NCBI GenBank assembly: GCA_035649395.1
Contig: DASRJR010000134.1
Span: forward strand, 1-9,458
Direction of reading: 5' to 3'
DNA: 9,458 bases
From: Gp6-AA40 sp035649395
GTDB lineage: Bacteria > Acidobacteriota > Vicinamibacteria > Vicinamibacterales > UBA2999
A model generated the notes under the pieces. That model made no database searches. It was not told the DNA's origin and saw only the letters and a list, made by a program, of their open reading frames with translations. Each line of letters begins with the position of its first letter. Position 1 is the first letter of the stretch. Below, piece after piece: positions 6,072 through 9,458 of this stretch. Both the position numbers and the translations under genes were made by a program.

Positions 6072-6845
6072 GTGACCGACGAAGAGCTGCTGCTCGACTA
6101 CTACGGCGAGAGCGAGGCCGACCCGCGTCGTCGTCGGCAGGCGCACATCGAGGCGTGCGAGCACTGCGGCGCGCTCGATCGAGAACTGCGATCGGTCCTG
6201 GCGCTGGTCGATCAGGCGCCGACGATGGACGCACCACCCGGATTCGGGCGCGAGATGTGGGCGCTCGTCGAACCACAGATCAGTCCCCGAGCGAAGGCGC
6301 GTCCGTCATGGCTGCGACGTGTCCCGAGCGAGCTCTTTGGTATCAAGCGAGTCGAGGGATGGGCTCTGGCGGGAGGCATGTTGGCATTGCTGATGGGTGC
6401 GTTCTCGCTCGGCCGCGTCTGGGACACGCCGCGATTGAGCGGACCCGCCCCCGCTGTCGACGAACGCGCGCTGAGCGAGCGGTTGCTTCAGGCGGAGGTC
6501 GAAGATCACCTCGAGCGATCGCAGCGCGTGCTCGTCGATCTCGTGAACGCGGACGATGTCGTGACCGATGCGGGTGCCGCCGATCGGGACCGCGCGGCCG
6601 ATCTGGTGGCGGCAGGCCGCCTGTATCGCCGCTCGGTCGAAGCGACGGGCGACGTCGAGATGCGCGATCTGCTGGAGGACATCGAACGCGTCCTCGTCGA
6701 CGTTGCTAACGGAGCGCCGGACGGCTCGTCCAAGAATCTGACGGACGTTCGGGTGCGGATCAGCGAGCAGGACCTGCTGTTCCGGCTGCGCGTGGCGGCG
6801 TCGGAAATGCGCGAACGGGAGCGTCGCACACGACCAACCTGGTAG
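6072..6845 (+). CDS. Zinc-binding transmembrane anti-sigma factor
   Basis: This is the likely inhibitor of the upstream sigma factor. Counting from GTG 6072 (257 residues), the N-terminal cytoplasmic domain has the ZAS zinc signature H-x3-C-x2-C (HIEACEHC, His25, Cys29, Cys32) preceded by DEELLLDYYGES, typical of sigma-sequestering domains. A single hydrophobic segment (about 94-116, WALAGGMLALLMGAFSLGRVW) anchors it in the inner membrane. The remaining ~140 residues would be outside: a charged, helical region with LLEDIERVLVDVAN and a basic tail (RERERRTRPTW). The outer part should sense or be cleaved on envelope signals, as in other such systems. The gap to the sigma gene holds a GTGGAAAA repeat; starting at GTG 6030 would add a 14-residue acidic repeat-encoded tail. 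The family is firm, the exact start less so. Confidence 0.88.
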   Translation: MTDEELLLDYYGESEADPRRRRQAHIEACEHCGALDRELRSVLALVDQAPTMDAPPGFGREMWALVEPQISPRAKARPSWLRRVPSELFGIKRVEGWALAGGMLALLMGAFSLGRVWDTPRLSGPAPAVDERALSERLLQAEVEDHLERSQRVLVDLVNADDVVTDAGAADRDRAADLVAAGRLYRRSVEATGDVEMRDLLEDIERVLVDVANGAPDGSSKNLTDVRVRISEQDLLFRLRVAASEMRERERRTRPTW

Positions 6846-6857
6846 AAGGCAGACGAT

Positions 6858-8258
6858 ATGAAGAGAGTGGGCTTTCGTTTGGTGATGTTCCTCGTCGCGA
6901 CCGCGGTCACGCCGTTGCTGTCGACGGTGGCGCTCAGCGCGGACGGGCAGGATGTGCAGGCGCTTCTGCGCGATCCCGCCGAGCAGGATCGACTGCGCGC
7001 CGATCGGGATCGCGAGCGTGAGGATCGTGACCGCGAGCGTGAGGATCAGGAACGCGAGCGTGCCGACCGGGAACGGGAGCGCGGAGATCAGGAGCGCGAG
7101 CGTGTCGACCGGGAGCGGGAGCGAGTCGACCGGGAGCGCGAGCGCACCGAACAGGCCTACGAACGCGGCCGCAATTCGATCGAGCGCGAGCAATGGGCGC
7201 GAGCCGTCGAGCAGTTTTCGGCGATTGCCGCTGATCGCGCCCCGCGCGCCGACGCGGCTCTCTACTGGCAGGCGTATGCGCTCGAGAAGCTGAATCGCCA
7301 GGCCGACGCGCTCGCCCGCGTCGCCGAGCTGATGAAGTCGTTTCCGTCGAGCCGATGGCTCGGCGACGCCCGGGCCCTCGAGCTGCAGATCCGGCAGCGC
7401 GCCGGCCAGTCAGTCTCTCCGGACACGCAGGCGGACGACGATCTGAAGCTGCTGGCGATTCAGGGCCTGATGCACTCCAATCCCGAACAGTCAGTGCCGA
7501 TGCTCGAAAAGCTGCTCGCCGGCAACAACTCGCCGCGGCTGAAGGAGCGCGCGTTGTTCGTGCTCGCGCAGAGCGGCTCGACGCGCGGGCAAGAAGTGCT
7601 GGGGCGGATCGCACGGGGCGCCGCGAATCCAGAGCTGCAGGAGAAAGCCATTCGGTACCTGGGCGTGAATGGCACGAACACCAATCGGCAGTTGCTGGCG
7701 GACATCTACCAGTCGTCGAGCGACGTCGGTGTGAAGCGCGAGGTGCTGCGCGCGTTCATGGTCGCAGGCGATCGGGCGCGCGTGATGACGGCCGCCACGA
7801 CCGAGAAGTCGCCCGAGCTTCGCATCGAGGCGGTCCGTCAGCTCGGGGCGATGGGCGCGCGCGACGAACTGTGGCAGCTCTATCAGAAGGAGCAGTCGGT
7901 CGAGGTGAAGCGACAGGTCCTGCAGTCGATGGGCGTCAGTGGTGATTCGGCCAGGCTGATCGACGTGGCCAACAGCGAGACCAATGCTGACCTGCTCCGG
8001 CTGGGCATTCGTCAGCTCGGCGTCGCCGGCGGGCCCAAGACTGGTGACGCGTTGCTGGCAATCTATGCCCGACAGAAGGACCCGAACGTGAGGAGCGCGG
8101 TGCTGGAGGCGCTGTTCATTCAGAGCAACGCCGACGCGCTCGTCAGCCTCGCCCGCAAGGAATCCGACCCGATGATGAAGCGGCGCATTGTCGAGAAGCT
8201 GTCGGTGATGTCGAACACGGCGGCGCGGAACTACATGCTGGAACTGCTGGAGAAGTAA
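6858..8258 (+). CDS. Exported coiled-coil / TPR-like / HEAT-repeat protein
   Basis: This 466-residue protein has a Sec signal (about 1-28, ending VALSA), then a highly charged segment of seven heptads of DRERERx type (49-97) that should form a rigid helix or coiled coil. A TPR-like part follows (about 98-185, RNSIEREQWARAVEQFSAIA and YWQAYALEKLNRQADAL), resembling YbgF/TolA-associated scaffolds. From about 193 to the end come nine HEAT-like repeats of 29-32 residues, each with a D/N/S-P-x-(V/L)-(K/R) start (for example DPNVRSAVLEALF). No catalytic motif is seen. It is a likely envelope scaffold or binding protein. GAAGG (6845-6849) lies 8 nt before the ATG and overlaps the anti-sigma stop region, so it belongs to the sigma operon. 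The role in the sigma circuit is inferred from position only. Confidence 0.88.
   Translation: MKRVGFRLVMFLVATAVTPLLSTVALSADGQDVQALLRDPAEQDRLRADRDREREDRDREREDQERERADRERERGDQERERVDRERERVDRERERTEQAYERGRNSIEREQWARAVEQFSAIAADRAPRADAALYWQAYALEKLNRQADALARVAELMKSFPSSRWLGDARALELQIRQRAGQSVSPDTQADDDLKLLAIQGLMHSNPEQSVPMLEKLLAGNNSPRLKERALFVLAQSGSTRGQEVLGRIARGAANPELQEKAIRYLGVNGTNTNRQLLADIYQSSSDVGVKREVLRAFMVAGDRARVMTAATTEKSPELRIEAVRQLGAMGARDELWQLYQKEQSVEVKRQVLQSMGVSGDSARLIDVANSETNADLLRLGIRQLGVAGGPKTGDALLAIYARQKDPNVRSAVLEALFIQSNADALVSLARKESDPMMKRRIVEKLSVMSNTAARNYMLELLEK
7002..7148 (+). repeat. Seven in-frame 21-bp tandem repeats encoding charged heptads
   Basis: Seven consecutive 21-bp units encode DRDRERE, DRDRERE, DQERERA, DRERERG, DQERERV, DRERERV and DRERERT (residues 49-97 of the exported HEAT protein). 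Nucleotide identity between units is high but imperfect, and copy-number change would keep the frame. Confidence 0.92.
8249..8252 (+). promoter_or_regulatory. Shine-Dalgarno GGAG at the HEAT gene junction
   Basis: GGAG lies 6 nt before the ATG at 8259, inside the last codons of the upstream gene. The stop TAA and the ATG are directly adjacent, so re-initiation by the same ribosome is likely. Confidence 0.65.
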
Positions 8259-9080
8259 ATGCGCCTCCTCTCCATCGTCACGGTCGCCGCCGTGCTCACC
8301 TCCAGCGGCGCTCTGGCACAGACCCCGGCGGTCACGAACGGCACACTCGAGACACGGACCGTGGCGCGCGGATTGGCGGGCGAGGTCGCGGCGATCGCCG
8401 AGCGTTCCACCGCACCGACCTGGATCGGCTACGCGATGAAGGTGCCGGTTCGCGATGCTCAAGATGGCTGCTGGTCCGCGGACCGCGGGTTCGTGTCGCG
8501 CCCGTTGACGACGTTGAAGCTCGAGGGGCCGGACGAGCTGTTCGTCCTCTATCGCGTGTCGAACAAGCAGGTCGAACGGATCAAGATCGCCTCGGCCGAT
8601 TGTCCCATCGATGCCGGCGGTCTCACGCTGCACTGGCTGTCGGGAGTGACGTCCAGCGAGAGCCTCGATTTCCTGGTGACATTCACGTCGGCTGACGCCA
8701 CGCGCCGGCTTGCCAATTCGGCAATCGTGGCGATCGCGTTGCACGGCGACCCGGCGTCGCTGGATCGGCTGATGACGCTCGCTCGCGGCGGCAAGGACGG
8801 GCACGTGCGCGCCGACGCGCTGTTCTGGGTGGCTCAGCGTGCCGGTGACAAAGCCGTCGGCACCATCACCGACGCCATCGATCGCGACCCTGATACCGAG
8901 GTCAAGAAGCGCGCGGTGTTCGCGCTCAGTCAGCTGCCACGCGATGAGGGAGTGCCCAAGTTGATCGACGTTGCGCGCAACAACCGGAACCCCGAAGTAC
9001 GGCGGCAGGCGATGTTCTGGCTCGGCCAGTCGAATGACCCGCGGGCACTGAAGTTCTTCGAAGAGGTTCTTCGGCCCTGA
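8259..9080 (+). CDS. Exported HEAT-repeat protein (second)
   Basis: This 273-residue protein starts immediately after the stop codon of the previous HEAT gene. It has a Sec signal (1-20, cleavage expected after SSGALA). The middle region (about 25-145) is not recognised; it is predicted to be mixed strand/helix and holds the only two obvious cysteines of the mature part, Cys71 (DGCW) and Cys115 (ADCP), which could form a disulfide in the periplasm. The C-terminal third (about 146-273) has four HEAT-like repeats, for example DGHVRADALFWVAQRAGDKA, PDTEVKKRAVFALSQL and RNPEVRRQAMFWLGQS. It shares the repeat type but not the coiled coil of its neighbour. Likely the last gene of the sigma operon and a partner of the other HEAT protein; function unknown. 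Confidence 0.88.
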   Translation: MRLLSIVTVAAVLTSSGALAQTPAVTNGTLETRTVARGLAGEVAAIAERSTAPTWIGYAMKVPVRDAQDGCWSADRGFVSRPLTTLKLEGPDELFVLYRVSNKQVERIKIASADCPIDAGGLTLHWLSGVTSSESLDFLVTFTSADATRRLANSAIVAIALHGDPASLDRLMTLARGGKDGHVRADALFWVAQRAGDKAVGTITDAIDRDPDTEVKKRAVFALSQLPRDEGVPKLIDVARNNRNPEVRRQAMFWLGQSNDPRALKFFEEVLRP

Positions 9081-9082
9081 TG

Positions 9083-9100
9083 GTCCGGCGGCCGCCGGAC
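9083..9100. terminator. Perfect 18-bp GC palindrome after the sigma operon
   Basis: GTCCGGCGGCCGCCGGAC is its own reverse complement and starts 3 nt after the stop codon at 9078-9080. As RNA it could form a 7-bp GC stem with a GGCC loop. There is no following U-tract, so it is at most a weak or Rho-assisted terminator, or a pause/stability element. Confidence 0.45.
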
Positions 9101-9151
9101 GCTCCACGACCACTTCGATCTATCATTGCGGCTTCGAAAGGCCACTCCCCC

Positions 9152-9157
9152 AAGGAG
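9152..9157 (+). promoter_or_regulatory. Shine-Dalgarno AAGGAG for the lectin-like gene
   Basis: AAGGAG lies 6 nt before the ATG at 9164, a near-ideal arrangement that fixes the start. Confidence 0.85.
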
Positions 9158-9163
9158 CTTGCG

Positions 9164-9458
9164 ATGATCAAGTGGATATCGGTCGCGATCGTGCTGATGA
9201 CGGTCGTGGCGAGTGTCTCGTTTGGCGTATCGGCGCAGCAGAACCAGATGAGCTTTTTCGTCACGAGCGCCGGCTCGGGCAACGGCGCGAACCTCGGTGG
9301 TCTGGCTGGCGGGGACAAGATCTGTCAGAACCTGGCCACCGCGGCGGGCAGCAAAGGCAAGACCTGGCATGCGTACCTGAGTGCTGCGGCGCAGGGCGGA
9401 CAGCCGGCCGTGAACGCGAAGGATCGCATCGGCAACGGGCCTTGGTACAACGCCAAGG
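9164..9458 (+). CDS. Secreted lectin-like protein, 5' part (runs off the window)
   Basis: The frame is open from ATG 9164 to the window end (98 codons plus one base), so the gene is incomplete because of the window. The N-terminus is a clear Sec signal: MIKW, then a hydrophobic core and VSA before QQN (cleavage after about residue 24). The mature part begins MSFFVTSAGSGNGANLGGLAGGDKICQNLA, then TWHAYLSAAA and the segment DRIGNGPWYNAKG. From memory this pattern (a GSGNGxxLGGLxGAD-xxCQ-LA block, TWxAYLS, GPWYNAxG) is that of small secreted acidobacterial and planctomycete-like proteins annotated as lectins with a C-type-lectin/endostatin-like fold; this needs a profile search to confirm. It has its own strong ribosome site and follows a GC palindrome, so it may be a separate transcription unit. 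Confidence 0.8.
   Translation, partial: MIKWISVAIVLMTVVASVSFGVSAQQNQMSFFVTSAGSGNGANLGGLAGGDKICQNLATAAGSKGKTWHAYLSAAAQGGQPAVNAKDRIGNGPWYNAK

Noticed and set aside
7491..9113. 540-codon open frame on the - strand opposite both HEAT genes
   Set aside because: Composition (His, Arg, Gln rich, no domain) is that of a codon-bias shadow, and the + strand has intact signal peptides, repeats and ribosome sites.

Overview
The window looks like a piece of a high-GC bacterial chromosome, most likely from an acidobacterium of the Vicinamibacterales/Luteitalea type. This assignment rests on gestalt, not on a search: codon use is strongly GC-biased, an ECF sigma/anti-sigma pair is followed by HEAT-repeat exported proteins, a small secreted lectin-like protein is present, and the intergenic regions carry low-complexity mirrored repeats built on GTGGAAAA and GTTCATG. 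All protein genes read on the + strand; only the tRNA reads on the - strand.

Layout. (1) 22-97: a complete tRNA-His(GTG) on the - strand. (2) 148-317: an imperfect inverted-repeat element between the tRNA and the next operon. (3) 331-3937: two overlapping genes for a heterodimeric type IV ABC exporter (each permease + ATPase). (4) 3944-4108: a mirrored array of 10 GTTC heptads and 10 GAAC heptads that separates the exporter from the next operon. (5) 4132-4850: a VapB/AbrB-type antitoxin and PIN-domain (VapC-like) toxin with a 10-bp overlap, followed after 10 bp by a conserved gene of unknown function (4861-5367). (6) 5437-9080: a tight four-gene unit encoding an ECF sigma factor, a zinc-binding membrane anti-sigma factor, a coiled-coil/TPR/HEAT exported protein and a second HEAT exported protein. 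(7) 9164 to the window end: the 5' part of a small secreted protein, probably lectin-like, behind its own Shine-Dalgarno sequence.

How they work together. The exporter genes should be translationally coupled and form one heterodimer; the substrate is not evident. The antitoxin and PIN toxin form a standard toxin-antitoxin pair. The most interesting unit is the sigma operon: a cytoplasmic sigma factor, a single-pass membrane anti-sigma with a substantial outer domain, and two exported helical-repeat proteins placed directly after it and translationally linked. This arrangement suggests an envelope-sensing circuit in which the HEAT proteins are sensors, cofactors or outputs; that role is inference. 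A copy of the GTGGAAAA repeat has landed exactly between sigma and anti-sigma genes and reads in frame into the anti-sigma start region.

No CRISPR array, phage gene, transposase or complete insertion sequence was seen.
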